DNA from: Chloroflexota bacterium
GTDB lineage: Bacteria; Chloroflexota; Anaerolineae; Aggregatilineales; UBA3940
Direction of reading: 5' to 3'
Assembly: GCA_010092775.1 (NCBI GenBank)
Contig: JAADYZ010000227.1
Location: forward strand, 1-10,959
Length of the DNA stretch: 10,959 nucleotides
Shown one piece after another: positions 1 to 6,279 of this stretch. A model generated the notes under the pieces. The model was not told where the DNA came from, made no database searches, and saw only the letters and a list, made by a program, of their open reading frames with translations. The stretch's first letter is position 1, and each line of letters begins with the position of its first letter. Made by a program: the position numbers and the translations under genes.

Positions 1-2
1 AA

Positions 3-272
3 CCGGAGCAGCGAGCCAGCGCCCAGTTCGAAGCCAGCGGCGATCTGCTCGCGGCAGCGCTCCAGGCGGACCTGCATGATTCGCTGCGCCTGAGCGCCCC
101 CCTCCTGGCTGCCGGGCAGATCAACGCGGTGCTGGAACGAATCCGACACGCGATCAGCGGCGCCGGTACGCGCCACCGGGTGACCTGGTGGACGGCCCCC
201 GCCGATCTGACCATCTACTGGCGCTTGAGCGCCGACATCCAGTTGGGCATCAACACCCGGCTGGCCTACTGA
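3..272 (+). CDS. C-terminal 89 residues of an unrecognised protein, possibly phage-related
   Basis: The frame is open from the left edge of the window to a TGA at 270-272, so only the C-terminus is visible and the true start lies outside. The visible part begins with an Ala/Gln/Leu-rich, probably helical stretch (residues 1-50) and ends in a more beta-like segment with a Trp-Trp pair and the ending LGINTRLAY. I do not recognise a family. The next genes on the same strand look like phage holin and fibre proteins, and the gap to the next start is 51 bp, so membership of the same phage-like module is an inference from context. That this frame is coding is supported by its uninterrupted length and by the shared direction with its neighbours. 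Confidence 0.6.
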   Translation, partial: PEQRASAQFEASGDLLAAALQADLHDSLRLSAPLLAAGQINAVLERIRHAISGAGTRHRVTWWTAPADLTIYWRLSADIQLGINTRLAY

Positions 273-323
273 CAATCGAAGTGGTAGCTAGACGGACGAA
301 TAAGCGACTTAGAGGAGACCATC

Positions 324-587
324 ATGACCACAAAGAACCCATCAAAATCTCTGGCGGCGGAGCCCCTGCCCGAACCGATCACGCCGATCATCGGGCCGCT
401 GCTGGCTTTGCTGCGCAGCCGCAAATTCCTGGTGGCGCTGGCCACGCTGATCATCAATGTGGTGATCGCCTATGTACCGGAGCTTGAGGCAGTGCAGACC
501 GAACTGCTGACGATCTTTACCCTGATAGGCAGCGTGTTGGTCGGTGCCATCGCCTATGAGGATGGCCAGAAACAGGCGCACCAGTAA
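324..587 (+). CDS. Small two-helix membrane protein, holin-like
   Basis: An 87-residue protein with two predicted membrane helices, roughly residues 34-51 (KFLVALATLIINVVIAYV) and 61-77, joined by a short acidic turn (PELEAVQTE). The N-terminus is polar and Pro-rich, and the C-terminus is short and polar (EDGQKQAHQ). Size and topology resemble class II phage holins, which oligomerise in the cytoplasmic membrane and open a route for lysis enzymes. The class is defined by shape rather than by conserved motifs, so this is a topology-based call. The start is backed by an AGAGGAGA ribosome binding site at 311-318, 5 nt before the ATG. A fibre-like gene follows. No endolysin gene is present in the window, so a role in lysis is unproven. 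It could instead be a small phage-tail-associated membrane protein. Confidence 0.6.
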   Translation: MTTKNPSKSLAAEPLPEPITPIIGPLLALLRSRKFLVALATLIINVVIAYVPELEAVQTELLTIFTLIGSVLVGAIAYEDGQKQAHQ

Positions 588-603
588 ACAGGTGTGCTAA
601 ATC

Positions 604-633
604 GGTAGGGGCATCGTCTGCTATGCCCCTACC
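604..633. repeat. Perfect 11-bp inverted repeat between the holin-like and fibre-like genes
   Basis: GGTAGGGGCAT at 604-614 is exactly complementary to ATGCCCCTACC at 623-633, with an 8-nt loop. No T-run follows, so it is not a standard intrinsic terminator. It may be a dispersed REP-like palindrome or an intercistronic hairpin that affects mRNA stability. Confidence 0.75.
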
Positions 634-669
634 CTGGATGTCGAATACAACCAAGCGAAAGGACAACCC

Positions 670-1179
670 ATGGCCTGGATTCCCCCCAGCCAACGCAATA
701 CCGGCGACTTGATCAGCGCGTCGATCTGGAATCAAGATGTGGTGGAAAACGCCATCGCTCTGCGCGACGGGCTGAGCGCCCAGATCAGCGGGTCGAGTGC
801 GCAGGTGGTCGCCAACGGCGCCATCTCCGAGCTGAGCTTCACGGTCAGCAATTTCGATAACGCGAGTCTGGCCGACCTGGGCAACAATCAACTGCTTTGC
901 CCGACGGCAGGGATCTATCTGGTGACGGCCTCGGCCCGCTTCACGACTGCCGCGAATGCCCTTTACTGTACGCTGCGCTTACTGCTTGATGGCGCCTATG
1001 TGGTGGCGGGCAGCAGTGCGGTGCCGCATAACAACGGCGAGCACAAATGGATCAGCCTGACGACCCTCGTGAGCTGCTCCGCCAACGCCACCTTAGGCCT
1101 GCGGGCCTATGCCTTTGGCGCCGACTATACCTTTCATGAACGCCTGCTCTCGGCCAGCTTTGTCGGGCGCGGGCAGTAG
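670..1179 (+). CDS. Phage-type fibre/structural protein with C1q/TNF-like jelly-roll domain
   Basis: The protein has 169 residues. The N-terminal part (1-34, MAWIPPSQRNTGDLISASIWNQDVVENAIAL) matches the kind of segment seen at the start of many phage tail and baseplate-associated proteins, with a TG(D/E)LI-A--WN pattern. Residues about 44-167 fit a C1q/TNF-like jelly roll: the beta-strand FTVSNFDNAS, then LLCPTAGIYLVTASARF (the aG-Y-v-a-a-F core), LYCTLRLLLDG, ISLTTLVSC, and the closing SASFVGRG strand. Such trimeric domains usually form receptor-binding tips, so this protein probably binds a surface on target cells or forms part of a fibre. AAAGGA at 658-663 precedes the ATG by 6 nt. There is no signal peptide. 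The assignment comes from motif reading and was not confirmed by profile search. Confidence 0.65.
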   Translation: MAWIPPSQRNTGDLISASIWNQDVVENAIALRDGLSAQISGSSAQVVANGAISELSFTVSNFDNASLADLGNNQLLCPTAGIYLVTASARFTTAANALYCTLRLLLDGAYVVAGSSAVPHNNGEHKWISLTTLVSCSANATLGLRAYAFGADYTFHERLLSASFVGRGQ

Positions 1180-1182
1180 ATC

Positions 1183-1187
1183 GGAGG
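1183..1187 (+). promoter_or_regulatory. Ribosome binding site that decides between two adjacent ATG codons
   Basis: GGAGG at 1183-1187 lies 1 nt from the ATG at 1189 but 4 nt from the ATG at 1192. One nt is too close for normal initiation, so 1192 is preferred. The site directly follows the stop of the fibre-like gene (1177-1179), which suggests coupled translation. Confidence 0.6.
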
Positions 1188-1191
1188 CATG

Positions 1192-1470
1192 ATGACTGAA
1201 CCCTTGATTGGGGCACTGGTGCAGGTGCCCTTTGTTCTGGTGATGCTCTATCTGGTGCATCGCTTTCTGTCCTACCTGGACGAACGCAATCACGAGTGGC
1301 AGGCCTTTCTCTCGACGACCCATGAATCACTAACCGCCCGCATCATCGACCTGACGCAGGCGGTGGAGCGGCTGCATCAACTGCTGCTGCGCCACGACGC
1401 ACGTTACCTGTATTTGATGGCATCAACGCCCAGTGATCTGGCCGAGCGAGAAGCTGACCTGAAAAGGTAG
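1192..1470 (+). CDS. Small single-helix membrane protein with helical tail, possibly holin or holin-like accessory
   Basis: A 92-residue protein from the ATG at 1192 (94 nt-scale alternative: ATG at 1189 adds one Met). Residues about 5-27 (LIGALVQVPFVLVMLYLVHRFLS) form one hydrophobic membrane helix. Residues about 28-70 are charged and amphipathic with a heptad-like pattern (SLTARIIDLTQAVERLHQLLLRH), compatible with a coiled coil. One N-terminal membrane helix plus a charged helical tail resembles the BhlA/UviB group of small phage or bacteriocin-associated membrane proteins, but I see no diagnostic motif. It starts 12 nt after the fibre-like gene stops and is closed by a strong hairpin, so it is probably the last gene of this cassette. 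A second membrane protein beside the two-helix one would fit a holin pair, though that is inference. Confidence 0.55.
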   Translation: MTEPLIGALVQVPFVLVMLYLVHRFLSYLDERNHEWQAFLSTTHESLTARIIDLTQAVERLHQLLLRHDARYLYLMASTPSDLAEREADLKR

Positions 1471-1481
1471 CTGCCATAAGT

Positions 1482-1519
1482 CCATGAGGTGTGTGCGGCT
1501 GACCGTACGCACCTCATGG
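1482..1519 (+). terminator. 17-bp hairpin closing the phage-like cassette
   Basis: CCATGAGGTGTGTGCGG at 1482-1498 pairs with CCGTACGCACCTCATGG at 1503-1519, giving 15 Watson-Crick pairs and 2 G-U pairs around a 4-nt CTGA loop. Only TTT follows, so it is a very stable hairpin with a weak U-tract. It lies 11 bp after the last cassette gene. It may act as a terminator or as a 3-prime stabilising structure. Confidence 0.6.
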
Positions 1520-1593
1520 TTTCACCGAGCTGGCAGGCGCTGAGGCAATCCACTAAAGTCAATGGCGCATGAAATCAACAAGGCGGTGCTGCG

Positions 1594-2493
1594 ATGGTGT
1601 TTGAACGTGATGCAACCCTCAACTTCTTGAAGAAAATCCTGCTGAAGTTCAATCAAGATCGTATTCCCTCTCTAGCGGCAGCGATCTCGTTTAATGCCGC
1701 GCTCTCTCTCGCCCCGATTCTGGTGATCTTGCTGACGGTGGCCGGTTTCGTGATCGAGCAGGAGATCTCCCAGCGCGAGATCATCGGTCAGATCGGAGAG
1801 GTGGCCGGTGAGCAGACGGCTCAACAGGTCGAGATCATCAGCGAGAATGCCAGCAATCCCTTGAGTGGCAACATTATCGCGACGGTGGTCAGCGTGCTGG
1901 CCTTGATCTTCGGCGCGACGGGCGTCTACTACCGCTTTCAAGAGGCGCTCAATGTCATCTGGCAGGTGGATGTTGAGCCCAGTCGGCGCTTTTTGGTGGT
2001 GCTGCGCAAACGGGCCATTGCCCTGTTGATGGTCTTCGCGACGGGATTCTTGGTGCTGCTGACCGTCTTACTCAATACGATGCTGTCAACGCTGAATGCC
2101 TTCTTTGCCGATTTCATCCCGAGTGGTGCGCAGGCTACTTTGCGCGGCGGCCAATTTCTGGTCTCGTTGGGATTGGTTACGCTGCTGTTGGCCGGGGTGT
2201 ACAAGGCTCTCCCCCTCAAAGCAGTGAGCTGGGGGGATGTGTGGCCGGGTGCCCTGGTGTCGGGGACTTTGTTTACCTTGGGCAACGGACTGATCGGTTT
2301 GTATTTGCGGCAGGCTGGGCTGGTTTCAGCCTATGGTGCGGCCAGTTCGCTGGTGGTCTTCCTGCTCTGGGTGTTCATTACCGCGCAAATCTTCCTGCTC
2401 GGTGCAGTGGTCAGCCAGGTCTACGCGGAGACATTTGGCTCCTACAGCCCCCTACGCCAGGAGATGACACTGGAGCCGATTGAACAGGGTTGA
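1594..2493 (+). CDS. YihY/BrkB family inner membrane protein (UPF0761-like)
   Basis: The protein has 299 residues and about six membrane helices (roughly 37-55, 92-112, 138-160, 187-206, 218-237 and 248-276). Family hallmarks are the N-terminal DRIPSLAAAISFNAALSLAP (residues 22-41) and the C-terminal YGAASSLVVFLLWVFITAQIFLLGA block (about 247-271), where the family usually has YGAAGS-VV-L-W-Y-SAQI-L-GAE. Here the usual acidic residue after LLGA is replaced by VV. The length is normal for the family. The family is found in many bacteria; its substrate and function are not settled, and the older ribonuclease BN label is wrong. The ATG at 1594 has only a weak AAGG-type site at 1580-1583, and no better in-frame start is seen. 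It appears to be a single-gene unit, set off by a hairpin on each side. Confidence 0.88.
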   Translation: MVFERDATLNFLKKILLKFNQDRIPSLAAAISFNAALSLAPILVILLTVAGFVIEQEISQREIIGQIGEVAGEQTAQQVEIISENASNPLSGNIIATVVSVLALIFGATGVYYRFQEALNVIWQVDVEPSRRFLVVLRKRAIALLMVFATGFLVLLTVLLNTMLSTLNAFFADFIPSGAQATLRGGQFLVSLGLVTLLLAGVYKALPLKAVSWGDVWPGALVSGTLFTLGNGLIGLYLRQAGLVSAYGAASSLVVFLLWVFITAQIFLLGAVVSQVYAETFGSYSPLRQEMTLEPIEQG

Positions 2494-2643
2494 GCGTGTT
2501 GACAAGCTTGTGAGAGGCTGCTGCCAAGCGAGCAAAAAGGCCCCGGACAATCCCCAGTGATCGCACATTAAGCGGGCAGGCGCCATCGCTCCTTTTCTCC
2601 ACCCCCACACGCTAGCCCAAGTCAAGCGCCCTCGGAGTAACAA

Positions 2644-2677
2644 AATCGCGGCGACAAAGCGTCTTGTCGCCGCGATT
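2644..2677 (-). terminator. Strong terminator between the convergent YihY-family gene and ABC operon
   Basis: AATCGCGGCGACAA at 2644-2657 is perfectly complementary to TTGTCGCCGCGATT at 2664-2677, a 14-bp stem with a 6-nt loop. Read on the minus strand, the stem runs into ATTTTGTT, a good U-tract located 20 bp after the permease stop. Read on the plus strand, it is followed by GTTTC, so it may also stop transcription from the YihY-family gene. The rest of the gap from 2494 holds nothing I can identify. Confidence 0.85.
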
Positions 2678-2696
2678 GTTTCGCGCGTCAGGGGGC

Positions 2697-5255
2697 TTAT
2701 TCGTAGGCCAGGGCAGCGATGATCTCCATATCGGAGGCGCGGCGGGCCGGGATCATGGCGGCGACGATACCGGCGATCAGGCCGACAGCGACAGCCGTCA
2801 AGACGCCTACTGCCGGGAAGGAGTAAGGGATCACCATGCCAGCAAAGTCCATGATGCCCGTCATGAGCATACTCAAGAAGATGCCGCTGATAATGCCCAG
2901 AGCGATGCCCATCAGCGAGAGCAGCACGCTCTCTGCGATGATCATGCGGCGCACTTGCCGCCGCCGCGCACCAACCGCCCGCAGCATCCCGATTTCGCGG
3001 GTGCGTTCGATCACGTTGATGCCCATCGTGTTCGCCAGGCCGAGCAAAGCCGGAGCGGCCAGCAAGCCCAGAATGACGTTCATGCCGACCGTTGCCGCAT
3101 CGGCCAACTGCTCCTGGCTTGCGTACAGTTCATCACGAGACACCACCCCAAAACCAGGGTAGGCGGTCGTGGTGGCCAAGAGGCTTTCCTCCAGGTCTTC
3201 ACGATCCGCACCCTGCACCGCGTTGATCAGCAGGAAGACGTCGTTGCGCACGCCGTATTCACGGGTCAGTGTGGTCTGATCGAGGTAGACGGTGGGCAGT
3301 TTCATGTTGAGGTAATCGAGGCCTACAGCAGCCACGGTCAGTTCAACCGGGCCGCGATCACTGTTCAGGCTGATCGTGTCACCGATGCCCACGCCGAACT
3401 GGGAAGTATAGCGCCCATTGACGATGACCTGGGTGCCGTCAGTCATGTGGCTAAAAGCGGACTCATCGCCTTCAAGGAAGGACAGGCCACCAATGCGCCC
3501 ATACTCAACTGGATCGATGCCGACCAGGCGGATGCCCACACCGTCCGCGTCGGAGATGTCGGTCTGGCGCATCGTGGTGACTTCTGCCACCTCGGGCAGG
3601 CGTCGTACTGTCTCCGCTAGATCCGGGTTTGCGCCAACGGTATCGTTTGTGACGACCAAATTGGTCATCATGATGTAGTCCGAGCGCAGGCTGGTGCGCA
3701 GGAAGACGAGTGCGCCGCCGTAGGTCGAGGCCAGCATACCACCCAGGCCAATGATGATCGCCAGGCTGACCATCAACGAGGTGGCGGTGATCGAGGCACG
3801 ACGCGGTTGACGAGCGATGTTGCCAGCGGCGAGGCCGCCCTCCAGGCCGAAGATCAGCGACAAGACGCGATTGAAGAAACGCGTGATCGGCGTGATCATC
3901 AGTGGTCCGAGCAGGCCCATCGCCAGCAGGAAGACCAGCATTCCCAGCGCCATCAGCGGGAAAATGCCGCTGAACAAGCCCGCTGCACCCAACACCGCGC
4001 TGATCGATCCGACGACCAGGCGGCTGCGCTGGACGGCCTTCTCATGCTCGACCGTTGAAGGGCGCATGGCCTCCAGCGGGGTGATCTGGCTGGCGCTGCG
4101 AGCAGGCAGCAACGTGCTTACCAGTGGCACACCCAGGCCGAAAATGATCGTCACCGCGTAGGTCAACAGATCGAAACGAGGCATGCCCAGCGGGCGACCG
4201 AAGAGGCGTGAGTAGATGCTGCCCAGTCCAATCTGAGCCAGGTAGGCAAAGCCGAGGCCCATCAGCATACCGATGATGATGCCGAAGACCGCCTGGATCA
4301 AGCCTTCGAGCAGCACGGTACGCATCACAATGCCGCGGCGCGCGCCGACTGCGCGCAGCAAGCCGATGTCGCGTTGGCGCTCAACGACGCTGGTGCGGAA
4401 AGTGTTGTACATGATCAGGCCCGCCATCGCCAGGGTCAGCAGACCGAAGGTCGTGAAGATCACATTGGTAAACTCGAGCAGGGCGGCCCACACGTCCTGG
4501 CCGCCTTCCAGCGGGCTGAGTTCGTAGCCGGTGCCGAAGATCTCCTGCACCGTTGCATCGATGGCGCGTGCATCTGCGCCTTCGGCGTAGCGCCCCATGA
4601 TGACATTGACCCGGTTAGGCGTATTCAACAGGTCCTGGGCGGCGGGCAGCGGCATGAAGACATTCTGGCTGCCTAGCAGCACGCCCGGTTCATCCAGGAT
4701 GCCGACGATCTCGAAGTCGAGCCAGCCGCCCGCCCCCGGCAGCTCAATCGTCTCGCCGACGCCGACGCCGAGCCCTTCGGCAAAGCTCTGCGAGATAAGA
4801 ACAACCTGGCCGCTGTCACCCGCTTCGAGGACGCGACCTTCGGCCAGCCGGCGGTTACCTGCTGCCACGATGTTGAAGGCGTCATCGGAGACGCTGGTGT
4901 CAACGCCATAGACCTGAATGGTGCTGATGTCGGTGCCATCGGCTGTCTGATATTCGTCAACAGGCAGTGCCACGGCGCGAATGATCACGGTGGCGGTTGA
5001 TTCGACGCCTGGTACTGAGCTGACGTTCTGGACGTTTTCCTGGCGGAAGAAACTGCCATCGCGCCGTGTGACGTACAGGTCAACATTGGCCAGCGTGGTC
5101 GATTCGGTGGTTGTTATCAGTAGGTCTTTGATCGCCGGGGCCACGCCGTTCAGCCCAAACATGATCATCACGCCGATCACAATCGACAGGATGGTCATGA
5201 TGGTGCGAGCAGGTCGCCCCTTGAGATAACTCCAGGCAAGTGGTAGTTCACGCAT
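2697..5255 (-). CDS. ABC exporter permease with two MacB periplasmic-core and two FtsX units
   Basis: The protein has 852 residues and about ten membrane helices (roughly 17-38, 262-284, 315-342, 364-385, 412-432, 436-458, 490-512, 722-745, 770-798 and 813-835). Helix 1 is followed by a large extracytoplasmic domain (about 40-260, MacB-core-like, with VVLISQSFAEGLGVGVGETI) and an FtsX module. A second similar unit has its external domain at about 515-720. The coupling motifs ERQRDIGLLRAVGARRG (292-308) and ERTREIGMLRAVGARRRQ (750-767) are typical of FtsX/MacB/LolC permeases that transmit ATP hydrolysis to the external domains. The start at 5255 has GGAGG 6 nt upstream, overlaps the ATPase by 8 bp and begins MRELPLAWSYLKGRP. 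A longer frame to 5324 adds 23 residues that do not look like the family. The substrate is unknown; peptides, lipoproteins, lipids and drugs are all possible. No adaptor or outer-membrane gene is adjacent. Confidence 0.92.
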   Translation of the reverse strand: MRELPLAWSYLKGRPARTIMTILSIVIGVMIMFGLNGVAPAIKDLLITTTESTTLANVDLYVTRRDGSFFRQENVQNVSSVPGVESTATVIIRAVALPVDEYQTADGTDISTIQVYGVDTSVSDDAFNIVAAGNRRLAEGRVLEAGDSGQVVLISQSFAEGLGVGVGETIELPGAGGWLDFEIVGILDEPGVLLGSQNVFMPLPAAQDLLNTPNRVNVIMGRYAEGADARAIDATVQEIFGTGYELSPLEGGQDVWAALLEFTNVIFTTFGLLTLAMAGLIMYNTFRTSVVERQRDIGLLRAVGARRGIVMRTVLLEGLIQAVFGIIIGMLMGLGFAYLAQIGLGSIYSRLFGRPLGMPRFDLLTYAVTIIFGLGVPLVSTLLPARSASQITPLEAMRPSTVEHEKAVQRSRLVVGSISAVLGAAGLFSGIFPLMALGMLVFLLAMGLLGPLMITPITRFFNRVLSLIFGLEGGLAAGNIARQPRRASITATSLMVSLAIIIGLGGMLASTYGGALVFLRTSLRSDYIMMTNLVVTNDTVGANPDLAETVRRLPEVAEVTTMRQTDISDADGVGIRLVGIDPVEYGRIGGLSFLEGDESAFSHMTDGTQVIVNGRYTSQFGVGIGDTISLNSDRGPVELTVAAVGLDYLNMKLPTVYLDQTTLTREYGVRNDVFLLINAVQGADREDLEESLLATTTAYPGFGVVSRDELYASQEQLADAATVGMNVILGLLAAPALLGLANTMGINVIERTREIGMLRAVGARRRQVRRMIIAESVLLSLMGIALGIISGIFLSMLMTGIMDFAGMVIPYSFPAVGVLTAVAVGLIAGIVAAMIPARRASDMEIIAALAYE

Positions 5256-5976
5256 GGCTGGCCTCCAACTCGGTGATCGTTGCGCCGTTGCGGATGTTCT
5301 CAATGTGCTCCACCAGGCGGCCATCCTTCATCTTGAGGATGCGAACGGCATAGGATGAGATGCGCGGGTCGTGCGTTACCAGCAAAATGCTGCGTTCCCA
5401 GCGATCAACCGTTTCGCGCAGCAGTTTGGCGAAATCATCAGCGGCGGCGGAGTCCAGGTTGCCAGTCGGCTCATCGGCCAAGATCAGTGATGGCTCCGTG
5501 ACCAGGGCGCGGGCAATCGCCACACGCTGGCGCTGCCCGCCGGAGAGTTCATCGGGGCGGTGGGTCTGGCGATCGGATACGTCCAGGCGATCCAGCCAGT
5601 TGGCGGCGCGTTCCTGGGCTTCAGCCGGTTTCGTCCCGCCGAGCACGAGCGGCAGCGCCGTATTGCCCAAGGCATCGAGCGTTGGGATCAGGTTGAAAAA
5701 CTGGAAGATGAAGCCGATGCGTTCGCGCCGTAGGTCGGTCAGTTCATCATCATTCAACCTGCCCAGGTCTTGCCCATCAATCTTGACCTGTCCGTCCGAG
5801 GGGCGATCCAATCCGCCCACCAGGTGCAGCAGTGTGGACTTTCCACAGCCGCTCGGCCCCATCACCGCCACAAATTCGCCCGGATTGACCTGCAAAGACA
5901 CATGGTCCAGCGCAAGCACTTGCGCCTCACCACTGCCATAAATGCGGGTCAGGTCATTGGTTTCTACGACGTACAT
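5248..5976 (-). CDS. ABC transporter ATPase, LolD/MacB type
   Basis: The protein has 242 residues. It binds and hydrolyses ATP on the cytoplasmic face to drive the permease encoded directly downstream. All ABC motifs are intact: Walker A GPSGCGKST (40-48), Q-loop Gln92 in FQFFNLIPTL, signature LSGGQRQRVAIARAL (144-158), Walker B LILADEPTGNLDS (164-176), and H-loop VTHD with His202. The LIPTLDALGN and DEPTGNLDS wording is typical of the LolD/MacB/FtsE branch. The start at 5976 (MYVVETNDLTRIYG) has AAAGGGG at 5983-5989 6 nt upstream. The longer frame to 6006 would add MMFACIKGKA, which includes the ribosome binding site and is unlikely. The C-terminus extends past the core (about 225-242, ending in TITELEASHA) and overlaps the permease start. 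Two such ATPases would pair with one ten-helix permease. Confidence 0.95.
   Translation of the reverse strand: MYVVETNDLTRIYGSGEAQVLALDHVSLQVNPGEFVAVMGPSGCGKSTLLHLVGGLDRPSDGQVKIDGQDLGRLNDDELTDLRRERIGFIFQFFNLIPTLDALGNTALPLVLGGTKPAEAQERAANWLDRLDVSDRQTHRPDELSGGQRQRVAIARALVTEPSLILADEPTGNLDSAAADDFAKLLRETVDRWERSILLVTHDPRISSYAVRILKMKDGRLVEHIENIRNGATITELEASHA
5262..5266 (-). promoter_or_regulatory. Ribosome binding site fixing the permease start
   Basis: GGAGG on the minus strand lies within the last codons of the ATPase gene, 6 nt before the ATG at 5255. This supports the internal start over the longer open frame and indicates translational coupling of the two exporter genes. Confidence 0.8.
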
Positions 5977-5982
5977 TGCTTT

Positions 5983-5989
5983 CCCCTTT
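5983..5989 (-). promoter_or_regulatory. Ribosome binding site fixing the ATPase start
   Basis: AAAGGGG on the minus strand is 6 nt before the ATG at 5976. It selects this codon over the two in-frame ATGs near 6003-6006, which lack a comparable site. Confidence 0.7.
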
Positions 5990-6015
5990 ATACAGGCAAA
6001 CATCAAAGGATCGAC

Positions 6016-6071
6016 ATCACCCCACGCGCAAGGCTGGGGTTGGTGACTGCATCACAACCATATGGGGTGAT
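6016..6071 (-). promoter_or_regulatory. Foldable leader segment upstream of the ABC operon
   Basis: On the minus strand, ATCACCCCA (6071-6063) is perfectly complementary to TGGGGTGAT (6024-6016), a 9-bp outer stem. Between them GGTTGTGA can pair with TCACCAACC (one bulged C, 5-nt TGCAG loop). The downstream ACCCCA overlapping the inner hairpin could compete with the first arm for TGGGGT. The segment ends about 27 nt before the ATPase ribosome binding site. The pairings are seen in the sequence; a regulatory role is inference. Confidence 0.35.
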
Positions 6072-6209
6072 TAACAGGTGGTGGGGACGCATTCAGCAGG
6101 TGCCAAATACGCTGTTGGCCGCGTCTACGACCTTGTTGAGGTTGAGTCCACACCGATTGAACAGTGCCAACTGGACGATACGTCGATAAACGTCATCGTT
6201 GTTAAGAAA

Positions 6210-6237
6210 ATCCTAGCACATATGGCTTAGGTAGCAA
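6210..6237 (-). promoter_or_regulatory. Candidate sigma70-like promoter for the ABC operon
   Basis: On the minus strand TTGCTA (6237-6232) and TAGGAT (6215-6210) are separated by 16 nt. Each matches 4 of 6 consensus bases, so this is a weak candidate. It would give a leader of roughly 225 nt before the ATPase. Read-through from the kinase gene is an alternative. Confidence 0.3.
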
Positions 6238-6258
6238 TAAGCATATATGCCTGTTGCT
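6233..6258. repeat. 26-bp imperfect palindrome in the kinase-exporter spacer
   Basis: The two 10-nt arms AGCAATAAGC (6233-6242) and GCCTGTTGCT (6249-6258) are inversely repeated with two differences around an ATATAT centre. The centre itself is the perfect palindrome GCATATATGC (6241-6250). It overlaps the -35 of the candidate exporter promoter, a location typical of a dimeric regulator site. It also lies 22 bp after the kinase stop, so a weak 3-prime hairpin is the alternative. The remaining spacer from 6072 to 6209 shows nothing identifiable. Confidence 0.5.
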
Positions 6259-6279
6259 GGATTTCATGATGCTGGAAGC

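Noticed and set aside
188..487. A 99-codon + frame crossing the holin-like gene
   Set aside because: It overlaps the end of the first partial gene and most of the holin-like gene in another frame, has Arg/His-rich composition, and lacks a ribosome binding site; the frame at 324 has one.
2664..3620. A 318-codon open frame on the + strand opposite the permease gene
   Set aside because: It is antisense to clear FtsX/MacB coding sequence, is rich in His, Asp, Gln and Arg, has no recognisable fold, and arises from codon bias of the real gene.
5256..5324. A 23-residue N-terminal extension of the permease
   Set aside because: A GGAGG site 6 nt before the ATG at 5255 and the family-like start MRELPLAWSYLKGRP favour the shorter protein; the extension lies wholly inside the ATPase gene.
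5360..5941. A 193-codon open frame on the + strand opposite the ABC ATPase
   Set aside because: The opposite strand carries every ABC motif intact; this frame is Ser/Arg-rich low-complexity shadow.
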